Source: Streptomyces buecherae (GTDB taxonomy: Bacteria; Actinomycetota; Actinomycetes; Streptomycetales; Streptomycetaceae). Taken from it: a stretch of DNA of 64,000 bases. The notes under the pieces were generated by a model, which worked only from the letters and a program-made list of their open reading frames with translations, did not search any database and was not told the origin of the DNA. The translations under genes and the position numbers were made by a program. Location: NCBI RefSeq assembly GCF_014295035.1, contig NZ_CP060404.1, forward strand, positions 5,182,501-5,246,500. Reading direction: 5' to 3'. Below are positions 8,439-19,462 of this stretch, piece by piece (position 1 is the first letter of the stretch; each line of letters begins with the position of its first letter).

Positions 8439-10395
8439 GCGCGAACGCGGATACGGAAGCGGAGAGTTGGGGCCCGACGAGTTCGGGTGTGGAGGTCTCG
8501 GGCGCGGAGAGTTCGGGTGTGGCGGGGCGGCCGATGGGTGGGGCCGAGGCCGCGCGGGCCGGGCTCCCGGCGCCGGCGCCGCTGCGGATCGGGAACGCGT
8601 CCGGGTTCTACGGGGACCGGTTCGACGCCGTGCGCGAGATGCTCACCGGCGGCCCGCTGGACGTGCTGACCGGCGACTACCTGGCCGAACTGACCATGCT
8701 CATCCTCGGCCGGGACCGCCTGAAGGACCCGAACCGTGGCTACGCCAAGACCTTTCTGCGGCAGTTGGAGGAGGGGCTCGGGCTCGCCGTCGAGCGCGGC
8801 GTGCGGATCGTGACCAACGCGGGCGGGCTCGCCCCGGCCGCGCTCGCCGACGCCGTACGCGAACTCGCCGACCGGGTCGGCGTCCCGGTACGCGTCGCGC
8901 ACGTGGAGGGCGACGACGTGTTGGAGCGCGCGCAGCGCGAGGGCTGGGGCCAGGGCGCGCTGACCGCCAACGCCTATCTGGGCGGCGCGGGCATCGCCGC
9001 CTGCCTGCGGGCCGGCGCCGATGTCGTGGTCACCGGCAGGGTGACCGACGCGGCCCTGGTCAGCGGGCCCGCCGCCGCGCACTTCGGGTGGGCGCCGGAC
9101 GACTGGGACGCGCTGGCCGGCGCCGTCGTCGCGGGCCACGTCCTGGAGTGCGGCGCGCAGGCCACCGGCGGCAACTACGCCTTCTTCACCGAACACCTGC
9201 CCCGCCCGCCGGCCGCGCCCAACCCTCCCCAGTCCTCCGCCGAACCCTTCAATCAACCCTTCACCGCGCCCCTTCCGCACCAGGCGTCCCCGGCCGGCCC
9301 CACCGAAGCCGGAACCGGGCGACGCGCCCCGTACCGCCCCGGCTTTCCGCTCGCCGAGATCCACGCCGACGGCTCGTGCGTGATCACCAAGCACCCGGGT
9401 ACGGGCGGCGCCGTCACCACCGAGACCGTGACGGCCCAACTCCTCTACGAGACGCAGGGCGCGCGCTACGCGGGCCCCGACGTCACCGCCCGGCTCGACA
9501 CGCTGCGCCTGGCGCGGGAGGGCCCCGACCGGGTGCGGATCAGCGGCGCGCGTGGCGAGGCCCCGCCGCCCGACGTGAAGGTCGGGCTGACCCGGCTCGG
9601 CGGCTGGCGGAACGAGGTCACCTTCGTCCTGACCGGCCTGGACATCGAGGCCAAGGCCGCCCTCGTACGGGACCAGGTGGAGGAGGCGTTGGCCGGTCAG
9701 CGGCCCGCCGAGGTGCGCTGGACGCTGGCGCGGACCGACCGCGCGGACGCCGCCGTGCAGGAGGAGGCCAGCGCGCTGCTGCGGCTGGTGGCGCGCGATC
9801 CACGGCCGGAGCCGGTGGGGCGCGCCCTGAGCGGCGCGGCCGTCGAACTCGCCCTCACGAGCGTCCCCGGCTTCCACGTCACCGCCCCGCCCGGCAAGGG
9901 CGCCCCGTACGGCGTCTTCGAGGCCGCCTTCGTGCCGGCGGCCGGTGTGCCGCACACGGCGGTATTGCCCGGCGGCGAGCGGCATTCCGTCGACCCGCCG
10001 GCGCACACCCGAGGGTTGCTCCCGCTCGACGCGCCGCCGCTGCCCGAGCCGCTGCCGCCCGGGCTGCCCATGGTCCGGGCCCCGCTCGGCCGCGTCGTCG
10101 GGGCCCGCAGCGGCGACAAGGGTGGCAGCGCCAACATCGGCGTGTGGGCCCGCTCGGACGCCGGCTGGCGCTGGCTGGCCCATGAACTCACCGTCGAGCG
10201 ACTGCGTCATCTCCTCCCGGAGGTCGAAGAGTTGCCGATCACCCGACACCTGTTGCCCAACCTGCGCGCGCTCAACTTCCTCGTCGAAGGGTTGCTGGGC
10301 GAGGGCGTCGCGGCCCAGGCCCGGTTCGACCCGCAGGCCAAGGCCGTCGGCGAGTGGCTGCGCGCCCGCCAACTCGACCTACCGGAGGTGCTGTT

Positions 10396-10399
<4 letters not shown>
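8435..10399 (+). CDS. Acyclic terpene utilization AtuA-family protein (DUF1446)
   Basis: 654 residues. The DUF1446 core is clear from IGNASGFYGDRFDAV (~50) through VVVTGRVTDAALV and CGAQATGGNYAFFTE to HPGTGGAV, followed by the AtuA-like ferredoxin-fold C-terminal domain (ARSGDKGGSANIGVWAR, ~548-565). AtuA is needed for citronellol/geraniol breakdown in Pseudomonas but its reaction is unknown. Two oddities: a Ser/Gly-rich N-terminal lead (SSGVEVSGAESSGV) encoded by a short DNA repeat, and a ~50-residue Pro-rich insert (about 253-301) where relatives go almost directly from FFTE to GFPLAEI. An alternative start is the Met at nt 8534. It overlaps both neighbours. Confidence 0.85.
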
Positions 10400-11994
<1,595 letters not shown>

Positions 11995-12002
11995 GGCACC
12001 CC

Positions 12003-14129
12003 GTGAGCCGAGTAACCAAAGTGGTCGAAGCGACCGAAGCCGAGGCATCAGTGATCACCACCCTGTTCGTCGCCAACCGCGGCGAGATCGCCCGCCGCAT
12101 CTTCCGCACCTGCCGTGAGCTGGGCATCGCCACCGCCACGGGGTACTCCGACGCCGACGCGAACGCCCCGCACACCCGCGAGGCGGACGCCGCCGTCCAC
12201 CTGCCGGGTAACGCTCCCGCCGACACCTACCTACGCGCCGACCTCCTGGTGAAGGCCGCCCTGGCCTGCGGCGCGGACGCCGTCCACCCCGGTTACGGCT
12301 TCCTCTCCGAGAACCCCGACTTCGCCCGCGCCGTCATCGACGCCGGCCTGACCTGGGTCGGCCCGCCACCGGCGGCCATCGCGGCCATGGCCTCCAAGAC
12401 CCGGGCCAAGGAGCTGATGGCCGGCGCCGGCGTGCCGCTGCTCGCGCCCGTACGCCCCGAGGAGGCGACGGAGGCGGACCTGCCGCTGCTGGTCAAGGCG
12501 GCGGCCGGGGGCGGCGGGCGCGGCATGCGGCTCGTACGCGAACTCGCCGCGCTCTCAGGAGAGATGAAGGCCGCCAACGTCGAGGCGGCCTCGGCGTTCG
12601 GCGACGGGGAGGTGTTCGCCGAGCCGTACGTGGAGCGCGGGCGCCACGTCGAGGTGCAGATCCTCGCGGACGCGCACGGCACGGTGTGGACGCTCGGCAC
12701 CCGCGACTGCTCGCTCCAACGCCGGCACCAGAAGGTCATCGAGGAGGCCCCGGCCCCCGCGCTGCCGGACGCGCTGCGCGCGGCGCTGCACGAGGCCGCG
12801 GCCCAGGCGGCCACCGCGATCGACTACCGGGGCGCCGGCACGGTCGAATTCCTCGTCTCTCCACAGGGCCGTGGCTACTTCCTGGAGGTCAACACCCGCC
12901 TCCAGGTCGAGCACCCGGTCACCGAGTGCGTCCACGGCCTCGACCTGGTGGCCTGGCAACTGCGCGTCGCCGAGGGCCACCCGCTGCCCGCCACGCCGCC
13001 CGAGCCCACCGGGCACGCGGTGGAGGCCCGGCTGTACGCGGAGGACCCGGCCCGCGACTGGCAGCCCCAGACCGGCCTGGTGCGCCGCTTCGACCTAGGC
13101 CCGACGACACCGACCGGTCCCGCCCAGCCGCTGCCACCCGCCGGGTTGCGGGTGGACTCCGGCTTCGGCGCCGGCGACACCATCAGCCCGCACTACGACC
13201 CGATGCTGGCCAAGGTCATCGCCTGGGCGCCCACCCGCGCGGAGGCCGTACGCCGCCTCGCCCACGCCCTGGAGCGGGCCCGCCTGCACGGCCCGGTCAC
13301 CAACCGCGACCTCCTCGTCCGCGCCCTGCGCCACCCGCGCTTCCAGGCCGCCGACCTCGACACCGGCTTCCTGGACCGCCACCTGACCGAGCTGACCGGG
13401 CCCGCCCCGGGCGGGGTGGCCGAGGTGACAGGGCCCGGCCAGGCGGAGGAGGCGGGGGCGCCGGAAGAGTCGGCCCGTGCGGAAGAGTCGAGCGGGGCCG
13501 GCGGGTTGGGCGTGCGCCTGGCCGCGCTGGCCGCCGCGCTGGCGGACGGCTGCGGACGCTCCCGGTTCGGCGGCACCCGCTACGGCGGCGCCTGGCGCAA
13601 CGTGCCGTCCCAGCCGCAGACCAGGACCTACCGCAGCGAGCCGGACGGCACCGAGCACGAGGTCCGCTACCGGCTCACCCGCGCCGGCCTGGACGCCGCC
13701 GGCCTGCCCGGCGTCCGCCTGCTCTCGGCCGCCCGCGACCTGGTCGTCCTGGACGTGGCCGGCGTCCGCCGAACCCTTGCGGTGAGCGCGTACGAGGACG
13801 GGACGGTGTACGTCGACACGCCGCCGCCCGTCGCAGGCCCTCCCGGCCAGCCCACCGCGTACGCCCTCACCCCGCTGCCCCGCTTCCCCGACCCGAGCGC
13901 CCGCACCGAGCCCGGCTCGCTGCTCGCGCCCATGCCCGGCACCGTCATCCGGCTCGCCGACGTGGCGGAGGGCGACGCCGTGCGAGCCGGCCAACCGCTG
14001 CTGTGGCTGGAGGCGATGAAGATGGAACACAAGATCACCGCCCCGGCCTCCGGCACCCTCACGGCCCTGCGCGCGGCCCCGGGTCAACAGGTGGAGGTCG
14101 GCGCCCTGCTCGCCGTCGTCTCCGACTGA
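12003..14129 (+). CDS. Biotin-dependent acyl-CoA carboxylase alpha subunit, AtuF/LiuD/MccA type
   Basis: 708 residues: biotin carboxylase (FVANRGEIARRIFRTCRELG start, HPGYGFLSEN, glycine-rich ATP loop KAAAGGGGRGM near 165, EVNTRLQVEHPVTE near 290), a linker, and a biotinyl carrier domain with EAMKMEH near 670 (Lys biotinylated). ATP and bicarbonate are used to load biotin for the beta subunit. GTG at 12003 follows GAGG by six bases; GTG at 12051, also with GAGG, would give MITTLFVANRGE and is a good alternative. A repeat-rich Ala/Glu/Ser/Gly insert (about 470-500) is not typical. Eight bases separate it from the beta-subunit gene. Confidence 0.9.
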   Translation: MSRVTKVVEATEAEASVITTLFVANRGEIARRIFRTCRELGIATATGYSDADANAPHTREADAAVHLPGNAPADTYLRADLLVKAALACGADAVHPGYGFLSENPDFARAVIDAGLTWVGPPPAAIAAMASKTRAKELMAGAGVPLLAPVRPEEATEADLPLLVKAAAGGGGRGMRLVRELAALSGEMKAANVEAASAFGDGEVFAEPYVERGRHVEVQILADAHGTVWTLGTRDCSLQRRHQKVIEEAPAPALPDALRAALHEAAAQAATAIDYRGAGTVEFLVSPQGRGYFLEVNTRLQVEHPVTECVHGLDLVAWQLRVAEGHPLPATPPEPTGHAVEARLYAEDPARDWQPQTGLVRRFDLGPTTPTGPAQPLPPAGLRVDSGFGAGDTISPHYDPMLAKVIAWAPTRAEAVRRLAHALERARLHGPVTNRDLLVRALRHPRFQAADLDTGFLDRHLTELTGPAPGGVAEVTGPGQAEEAGAPEESARAEESSGAGGLGVRLAALAAALADGCGRSRFGGTRYGGAWRNVPSQPQTRTYRSEPDGTEHEVRYRLTRAGLDAAGLPGVRLLSAARDLVVLDVAGVRRTLAVSAYEDGTVYVDTPPPVAGPPGQPTAYALTPLPRFPDPSARTEPGSLLAPMPGTVIRLADVAEGDAVRAGQPLLWLEAMKMEHKITAPASGTLTALRAAPGQQVEVGALLAVVSD

Positions 14130-14133
14130 CCGG

Positions 14134-14182
14134 CCCCCAACCCCCAACCCCCGGCCCCCGGCCCCCAGCCCCCAGCCCCCGG
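14134..14182. repeat. Heptamer array CCCCCNN x7 (G-quadruplex candidate on the minus strand)
   Basis: Seven exact heptamers in a row: CCCCCAA twice, CCCCCGG twice, CCCCCAG twice, CCCCCGG once. On the minus strand this is seven runs of five G with 2-nt loops. It starts four bases after the carboxylase alpha stop codon. Confidence 0.9.
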
Positions 14183-14248
14183 CACCCCGCAGCCCGTACG
14201 CCCCGTACGCCCCGTACGCACCACAGACACCGCAACTCGCACCCTGCA

Positions 14249-14284
14249 CCCCGCACACCGCAGACACCCCGCACACCGCAGACA
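14249..14284. repeat. 18-bp perfect tandem duplication
   Basis: CCCCGCACACCGCAGACA occurs at 14249-14266 and 14267-14284. It is part of a G-poor leader (about 14130-14330) in front of the acyl-CoA dehydrogenase gene. Confidence 0.85.
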
Positions 14285-14336
14285 CACCGCGTACCCCACG
14301 CACCCCCCGAACGCCATCCCGCACCGAGGAGGCCCC

Positions 14337-15500
14337 ATGTCCCACGCCGTGATCGAGTCCGAGGAGCACCGCGCGCTGCGCTCCGCCGTCGCCGCCCTGG
14401 GCGCGCGGTACGGCCGCTCGTACATGGACACCGTCGTCCGCGAGGGCAAGCACCCCGAAGAGTTGTGGGCCGAGGCCGGCAAGCTCGGCTATCTCGGCGT
14501 CAACCTGCCCGAAGAGTACGGCGGCGGGGGCGGCGGAATCGTCGAACTCTCCATCGTCTTGGAAGAGTTGGGGGCCGCTGGCTGCCCGCTGCTCCTGATG
14601 GTCGTCTCGCCCGCCATCTGCGGCACCGTCATCGCCCGTTTCGGCACCGAGGAGCAGAAGCGGGCCTGGCTGCCGGGGCTGGCCGACGGCTCGCGGACGA
14701 TGGCGTTCGGCATCACCGAGCCCGACGCCGGCTCCAACTCGCACCGCATCACCACCACCGCCCGCCGGGACGGCGACGACTGGGTGCTCACCGGCCGCAA
14801 GGTCTTCATCTCCGGCGTGGACGTCGCCGACGCGACGATGATCGTCGGCCGCACCGAGGACGCCCGCACCGGCAAGCTCAAGCCGTGCCTGTTCATCGTG
14901 GACCGCGAGACCCCCGGTTTCGGCTACCGGCAGATCCCGATGGAGGTCGCGGCGGCGGAGAAGCAGTTCGAGCTGACCCTGGACGAGGTGCGGCTGCCCG
15001 CCGACGCGCTGGTCGGCGACGAGGACGCCGGGCTCCTCCAACTCTTCGCCGGACTCAACCCCGAGCGCATCATGACCGCCGCCTTCGGCCTCGGCATGGC
15101 CAGGTTCGCCCTCGCGCGGGCCGTCGACTACGCCAAGACCCGCGAGGTGTGGAAGAGCCCGATCGGCGCCCACCAGGCCATAGCCCACCCGCTGGCCCAG
15201 TCGCACATCGAGGTGGAACTGGCCCGGCTGATGATGCAGAAGGCGGCCGTCCTCTACGACTCCGGCGACGACATGGCGGCCGGCGAGGCGGCCAACATGG
15301 CGAAGTACGCGGCGGGCGAGGCGACCGTCAAGGCCGTCGACCAGGCCGTGCACACCCTCGGCGGCAACGGGCTCGCCTCCGAGTACGGCCTCGCCTCGCT
15401 CATCACCGGCGCCCGCGTCGTCCGCATCGCCCCGGTCAGCCGCGAGATGATCCTCAACTTCGTCTCGCACACCACGCTCGGCCTGCCCAAGTCGTACTGA
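14337..15500 (+). CDS. Acyl-CoA dehydrogenase (AtuD/LiuA-like position)
   Basis: 387 residues, normal length for FAD-dependent acyl-CoA dehydrogenases. The N-terminal helical domain contains LGVNLPEEYGG, the middle beta domain MAFGITEPDAGSNS and TGRKVFISG, the C-terminal helices TREVWKSPIGAHQAIAH and TLGGNGLASEYGL. It introduces an alpha,beta double bond into an acyl-CoA to feed the carboxylase encoded upstream. ATG has GAGGAGG seven to eight bases upstream. It follows the carboxylase after a 207-bp repeat-rich gap on the same strand. Confidence 0.9.
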   Translation: MSHAVIESEEHRALRSAVAALGARYGRSYMDTVVREGKHPEELWAEAGKLGYLGVNLPEEYGGGGGGIVELSIVLEELGAAGCPLLLMVVSPAICGTVIARFGTEEQKRAWLPGLADGSRTMAFGITEPDAGSNSHRITTTARRDGDDWVLTGRKVFISGVDVADATMIVGRTEDARTGKLKPCLFIVDRETPGFGYRQIPMEVAAAEKQFELTLDEVRLPADALVGDEDAGLLQLFAGLNPERIMTAAFGLGMARFALARAVDYAKTREVWKSPIGAHQAIAHPLAQSHIEVELARLMMQKAAVLYDSGDDMAAGEAANMAKYAAGEATVKAVDQAVHTLGGNGLASEYGLASLITGARVVRIAPVSREMILNFVSHTTLGLPKSY

Positions 15501-15920
15501 CCCGCCCACACGCCCACGGCTCGGGCACGGGCGGAGCCCGTACCGGACGCGCCTCACGGCACGCGCACCCGTACGGGCTCACTCATACGGGACCACTCGT
15601 GCGGAACCGGGCCGTACGAAACCAGGCCGTACGGAACCAGTTCGTACGGAACCGCTCGTACCGGGCGCGCTCGTACGACACGGGGACGGTCGGCCCCGCC
15701 ACGCGTGACGGAACCGACGGGTCCCGTAGCCCATCCAGTTCAATGGGTCCCCTAAGCGCGTCGAAGCGCCCCGCCCCACAGCCCACCGGCCGACCCCGAC
15801 CGGCCACCCCACCCAACCCCCACCAGGCAGCCAACCAGTCACCCCAACCGGTCACCCAACCACTCACCCAAGCAAGCAGCCCGCCCAGCCACCCAGCCCA
15901 GGAAGGAGGTCGGCGGACCG
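15501..15920. other. Intergenic leader with 14-15 bp repeats and a C-rich tract
   Basis: The first part holds the CGTACGGAAC repeat array (separate entry). From about 15760 to 15900 the + strand is almost free of T and rich in CCACC/CCAACC, an unstructured-looking leader ending in a full AAGGAGGT ribosome site at ~15901-15908 for the hydratase gene. Confidence 0.6.
15568..15690. repeat. Array of 14-15 bp repeats, consensus CGTACGGAACCAGNC
   Basis: About eight degenerate units follow head to tail (e.g. CGTGCGGAACCGGGC, CGTACGAAACCAGGC, CGTACGGAACCAGTT, CGTACGGAACCGCT). The same unit recurs at 22863-22904 and 46393-46500. Each contains the palindrome CGTACG or a near copy. Confidence 0.8.
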
Positions 15921-16961
15921 ATGGCCAACCCGCCCGAGCGATCGGGGCAGCCCGCGACGACCGGCGAGCGGCCGGCGCCGCTCGTGCGCCGCGCGTACGA
16001 CCGTGGCATCGCCACGCTCACCCTCGACTCGCCGCACAACCGCAACGCGCTCTCGTCCCGCCTGGTGACCGAGTTGCTGGCGGGCCTGGAGGCCGCCGCC
16101 GACGACCCCGCGACCCGGGCCGTGCTGCTCGATCACACGGGCACCACGTTCTGCGCCGGGGCCGACCTGAGCGAGGCGGTGTCCGGCGGCGCGGCCGACG
16201 GGGGCGCGCCCGTGGCCGGGCCGCTGGGCCTCGCGCGGCTGATGCGTACCGTCGTGGAGTTGCCGGTGCCGGTGGTCGCCCGCGTCACCGGGCACGTACG
16301 CGCCGGCGGGCTCGGCCTGTTGGGGGCGTGCGACATCTCGGCGGCCGGGCCGGCGGCCAGCTTCGCGTTCACCGAGGCCCGGCTCGGCCTCGCGCCGGCC
16401 GTGATCTCCATGCCGCTGCTGCCCCGGCTCGACCCGCGCGCGGCCGGCCGCTACTACCTGACCGGCGAGCGCTTCGACGCCGCCGAGGCGGCCCGGATCG
16501 GCCTGATCACCCTCGCCGGTGACCCCGACGAGGTTCTGGCCCCGGTCCTGGACGGACTGCGCCGCGGCTCGCCGCAGGGGCTCGCGGAGTCCAAGCGGTT
16601 GGTGACGGCCGAGGTGCTGCGGGCCTTCGACCGGGACACGGCGGTGCTGGCCGAACTCTCCGCCCGACTCTTCGGCTCGGCCGAGGCCCGGGAAGGGATG
16701 ACCGCCTTCCTGGAGCGCCGCGACCCGGCGTGGGCGCCCACCACACCCGAGACGGCTCCCGCCGAGTCGGCCTCCGGCGAGTCGGCCTCCGGCGAGGCCG
16801 CTCCCGCTGGGACAGCCGCCACCACCCCAGCCACGACAGCCAGCACAGCGACCCCAACCACGCCAGCCAACCCAGCCGGCACAGTCAAGGTCGCACCATC
16901 CGATGGCGGGCCGCACGCCGCGCGGCCCGCCGAGCCCAGCACCGTGGAGGAACCCCGTTGA
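15921..16961 (+). CDS. Enoyl-CoA hydratase/isomerase family protein
   Basis: 346 residues, longer than the usual ~260 because of a low-complexity tail from about residue 275 (Ala/Ser/Glu then Thr/Ala/Pro). The crotonase core shows the oxyanion-hole regions (TFCAGADLSEA near 75; HVRAGGLGLLGACD near 130) and FTEARLGLAPAVIS with the usual catalytic Glu position. It would hydrate the enoyl-CoA of the pathway (AtuE/LiuC role). A full AAGGAGGT lies about 12 bases before the ATG. Its stop overlaps the TTG start of the TetR gene. Confidence 0.85.
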   Translation: MANPPERSGQPATTGERPAPLVRRAYDRGIATLTLDSPHNRNALSSRLVTELLAGLEAAADDPATRAVLLDHTGTTFCAGADLSEAVSGGAADGGAPVAGPLGLARLMRTVVELPVPVVARVTGHVRAGGLGLLGACDISAAGPAASFAFTEARLGLAPAVISMPLLPRLDPRAAGRYYLTGERFDAAEAARIGLITLAGDPDEVLAPVLDGLRRGSPQGLAESKRLVTAEVLRAFDRDTAVLAELSARLFGSAEAREGMTAFLERRDPAWAPTTPETAPAESASGESASGEAAPAGTAATTPATTASTATPTTPANPAGTVKVAPSDGGPHAARPAEPSTVEEPR

Positions 16962-17584
16962 CCACGCGCCCGGCGCTACGCGATCCCAAGCAGGACCGCA
17001 GCCGCGCCACCCGGCAGCGGCTGCTTGAGGCCGCCATCGCCTGCCTGGCCGAGCACGGCTGGGCGGGCTCGACGGTGTCGGTGGTCGCCGAGCGCGCCGG
17101 GGTCTCCCGTGGCGCCGCCCAGCACCACTTCCCCACCCGCGAGGACCTGTTCACCGCGGCCGTCGAGCAGGTCGCCGAGGAACGCTCGGCGGCCCTGCGC
17201 GCGCTGCTCACCGGCGCCACCGACCCGCCCGAGCGCGACGGCCCCGAACGCACCCACGCCGTGGTGGACGCCCTGGTCAGCCTGTACACGGGCCCGCTGT
17301 TCCGGGCCGCGCTTCAACTGTGGGTCGCGGCCTCCAACGAGCCCCAACTCGGTGGTCGCGTCACGGCACTTGAGGCCCGTATCGGCCGCGAGAGCCACCG
17401 CATGGCGATCGAACTCCTCGGCGCCGACGAGAGCGTCCCCGGCGTACGGGAGACCGTGCAGGGCCTCCTCGACATGGCTCGCGGCCTCGGCCTCGCCAAC
17501 CTCCTCACGGACGACGCCCCACGCCGCGAACGGGTGGTCACCCAGTGGGCCCGGCTGATCCACGACGTGTTGGGTCGGGGGTGA
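16958..17584 (+). CDS. TetR-family regulator, likely of the acyl-CoA catabolic operon
   Basis: 208 residues. The N-terminal helix-turn-helix reads TRQRLLEAAIACLAEHGWAG then VVAERAGVSRGAAQHHFPTR, followed by an all-helical ligand domain with no assignable ligand. The TTG start has GGAGG seven bases upstream and overlaps the hydratase stop (TTGA), so the regulator is made with the operon and probably represses it until an acyl-CoA intermediate binds (inference from the LiuR/AtuR/FadR precedent). An upstream in-frame ATG at 16730 lies inside the hydratase gene and is rejected. Confidence 0.85.
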   Translation: MTTRPALRDPKQDRSRATRQRLLEAAIACLAEHGWAGSTVSVVAERAGVSRGAAQHHFPTREDLFTAAVEQVAEERSAALRALLTGATDPPERDGPERTHAVVDALVSLYTGPLFRAALQLWVAASNEPQLGGRVTALEARIGRESHRMAIELLGADESVPGVRETVQGLLDMARGLGLANLLTDDAPRRERVVTQWARLIHDVLGRG

Positions 17585-17808
17585 CGGGCCGGTCTCCCCG
17601 GGCCGTGTATCGAAAGTCGATCGCCGAAGCCTTCCTGCGAACTGCTGCGATGCGCACCGGCCCTCGTCAGCCCTGGCGGAGCGGCTGATGAGGCCCGTGC
17701 GATGCCTGTCTCCGTGTCGGGGACCGGCGCCGCATCGGTCGCCGTTCGCCCTGGTAGGACATCGCTCCCACCCGGCGGCCGGCTGGCAGTAACTGGCACA
17801 GTTGAGGG

Positions 17809-18159
17809 ATGAACGGAAACTTCTTGACCCGGCACCACGACCATCTGGCCGCCTGGCTGGGGGACGGAAAGGCCGAAAGCCTCGATGCCTTCCTGGGTGC
17901 CCACCACGAGTCCTTCGCGCTGGTGACGACCGACGGAGCGATCCTCGACCTGGAGACGCTGCGGAAATCCCTGCGTAGCGCGGGCAGCAGCCAGCCTGGC
18001 TTGTCGATCCAGATCGAGGAAGTCACCAGCATCACCCCCGAGGTGCACCGGTTCCTGGAGCGCCACCTCGTGGACGGCTCCGTCGTGGACGAGCGGGTGG
18101 TGACTGCCGTAACGAAGGACGGGTTGGTGCTCAGCGTGCAGGAGACCCCCCGCCGGTAG
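17809..18159 (+). CDS. Small protein, NTF2/DUF4440-like, unknown function
   Basis: 116 residues, cytoplasmic, no signal peptide. The pattern (N-terminal helix, FLGAHHESFALVTTDGAILDLETLRKSLR, then strands ending in DERVVTAVTKDGLVLSVQETP) resembles DUF4440/SnoaL-like cone folds, but this is a weak resemblance. The start ATG is preceded by a poor ribosome site (TTGAGGG). The gene stands alone beside a transposase relic. GC skew by codon position looks coding. Confidence 0.55.
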   Translation: MNGNFLTRHHDHLAAWLGDGKAESLDAFLGAHHESFALVTTDGAILDLETLRKSLRSAGSSQPGLSIQIEEVTSITPEVHRFLERHLVDGSVVDERVVTAVTKDGLVLSVQETPRR

Positions 18160-18174
18160 GGGAAGCAGCCGACG

Positions 18175-18554
18175 TCACGCTTCAGACGCGCCCGGCGGTT
18201 CCTTCTGCAGGTCACCCCGCTTCCGGGCCCCGGCCGCATGCTGGTGAGCGCGGCACACCGTGGAATCGATGCCCAGGTCCCAGGTGATCGCCCCCTTCGC
18301 GTCGGCCAGGGCCTGAAGGGGCGGGTGAGGATCCGCTGCCAGGTGCCGTTCCGGCGGAACAGGTCGTAGACACGGCCCCACGGCCCGTACTCGGTGGGCA
18401 AGTCCCGCCACGGAACACCGGTCCGAACCCGAAACCGTATGCCGTCGATCAGCTACCGCCGGGGCCAGACGGGCGGTCGCCTCGCCTTCGTCCCCTTCGG
18501 TAACAACGGCTCCAGCACTGCCCACTGCTCGTCCGTGAGATCTCGCCGACCCAT
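18175..18554 (-). pseudogene. IS5-family transposase relic
   Basis: From ATG 18554 the minus strand reads MGRRDLTDEQWAVLEPLL, the hallmark N-terminus of IS5-type transposases, then WPRR-stop-LIDGIRFRVRTGVPWRDLP with a TAG where CAG/AAG is expected. After NGTWQRILT the frame shifts; the shifted frame continues QALADAKGAITWDLGIDS and VCRAHQHAAGARK. The DDE C-terminal half is missing. So at least one nonsense change, one frameshift and a truncation: an inactive remnant. No terminal repeats were found. Confidence 0.85.
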
Positions 18555-18688
18555 GAACCGAGATCATTCATCGCGCAAGATCCACTATCGATGCACGGCC
18601 TACGAGGCCGGCTCCGCCCACGGAACACGTCATACCTGGTCTTCCGTACATCCGGTCTTCCGTACGCCACCCCCGGCCTGCCCGCACC

Positions 18689-19462
18689 TCACATCCGGGC
18701 CTTCAGTACGTCCACCTCACAGCCCGGCGCGAACGGGTCGAAGCCGTGCTCGGACAGCCAGCGGACCGCCAGCAGGCTGCGCAGAGACCACCACGCGTGG
18801 ATCACGTCGAGGTCGATGTCGGCGCCGTAGCCGGCGATGACGTCGTCGAGGTGGTCCTCGTGTCCGAGCGTGAAGGTGGCGAGGTCGTACAGGGCGTCGC
18901 CCTGGCCCGCCTCGGACCAGTCGATGATGCCGGTGATCCGGTCGCCGTCGAGGAAGACGTGCGCGATCTGTAGGTCGCCGTGGGTGAACGCCGGGGTCCA
19001 CGGCCGGAACGCGGCCTCGGCGACCTGGCGGTTGCGGGTGACCAGGTCGGCGGGGAGGAGGCCGCTCGTCACGAGCGTCTCGCACTCGGCGTCGAGCTCC
19101 GCCACCAACGCCGCGACGCTCCGCCCCGCCCGGCCGGCCCAGGGCGGCAGCGGCCCGTCATGCAGCTTCCGGATGGCGGCGCCCGCCGCGGCCCACGCCG
19201 CCGCCGACCCGGTCGACGCCCCGCCCAGGCTCCCGAGCGTCGTCCCCGGGAGCGCGGCGAGCGCGAGCACGGGCGGCTCGCGCCACATGATCTCCGGCGT
19301 CGGGACCGGCGCGAGCGACATCGCCCTGACCTCGGCGTCGATACGCGCCTGGTCGGCGTCCACCTTCAGGAACACGTCACCGACGCGCAGGGTCGCGCGC
19401 TCGGAATGGGCGACGACGACCTTGACCTCGTCCCTGCTCGCGGGTGTTTGGACCTCATCCAT
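18689..19462 (-). CDS. Aminoglycoside phosphotransferase (APH)-fold kinase
   Basis: 257 residues. The kinase-like fold shows DVFLKVDADQARIDAEVRAM (nucleotide-binding Lys and Glu), catalytic FTHGDLQIAHVFLD and metal-binding GIIDWSEAGQGD. In the catalytic loop the Asn of HGDxxxxN is His, as I recall for this actinobacterial subgroup. Members phosphorylate small molecules; aminoglycoside resistance should not be assumed. It is a single gene on the minus strand, ending 134 bp from the transposase relic. ATG at 19462 has no strong ribosome site. Confidence 0.75.
   Translation of the reverse strand: MDEVQTPASRDEVKVVVAHSERATLRVGDVFLKVDADQARIDAEVRAMSLAPVPTPEIMWREPPVLALAALPGTTLGSLGGASTGSAAAWAAAGAAIRKLHDGPLPPWAGRAGRSVAALVAELDAECETLVTSGLLPADLVTRNRQVAEAAFRPWTPAFTHGDLQIAHVFLDGDRITGIIDWSEAGQGDALYDLATFTLGHEDHLDDVIAGYGADIDLDVIHAWWSLRSLLAVRWLSEHGFDPFAPGCEVDVLKARM

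Noticed and set aside
15583..15867. Pentapeptide-repeat-like frame (WFRTA units) on the minus strand
   Set aside because: Produced by the 15-bp repeat period; no ribosome site, and the array elsewhere has mixed 14/15-bp spacing that breaks the frame.
18689..19462. Aminoglycoside resistance gene
   Set aside because: APH fold is clear, but the sequence is not close to any resistance enzyme I know and the context gives no support; kept as a kinase of unknown substrate.
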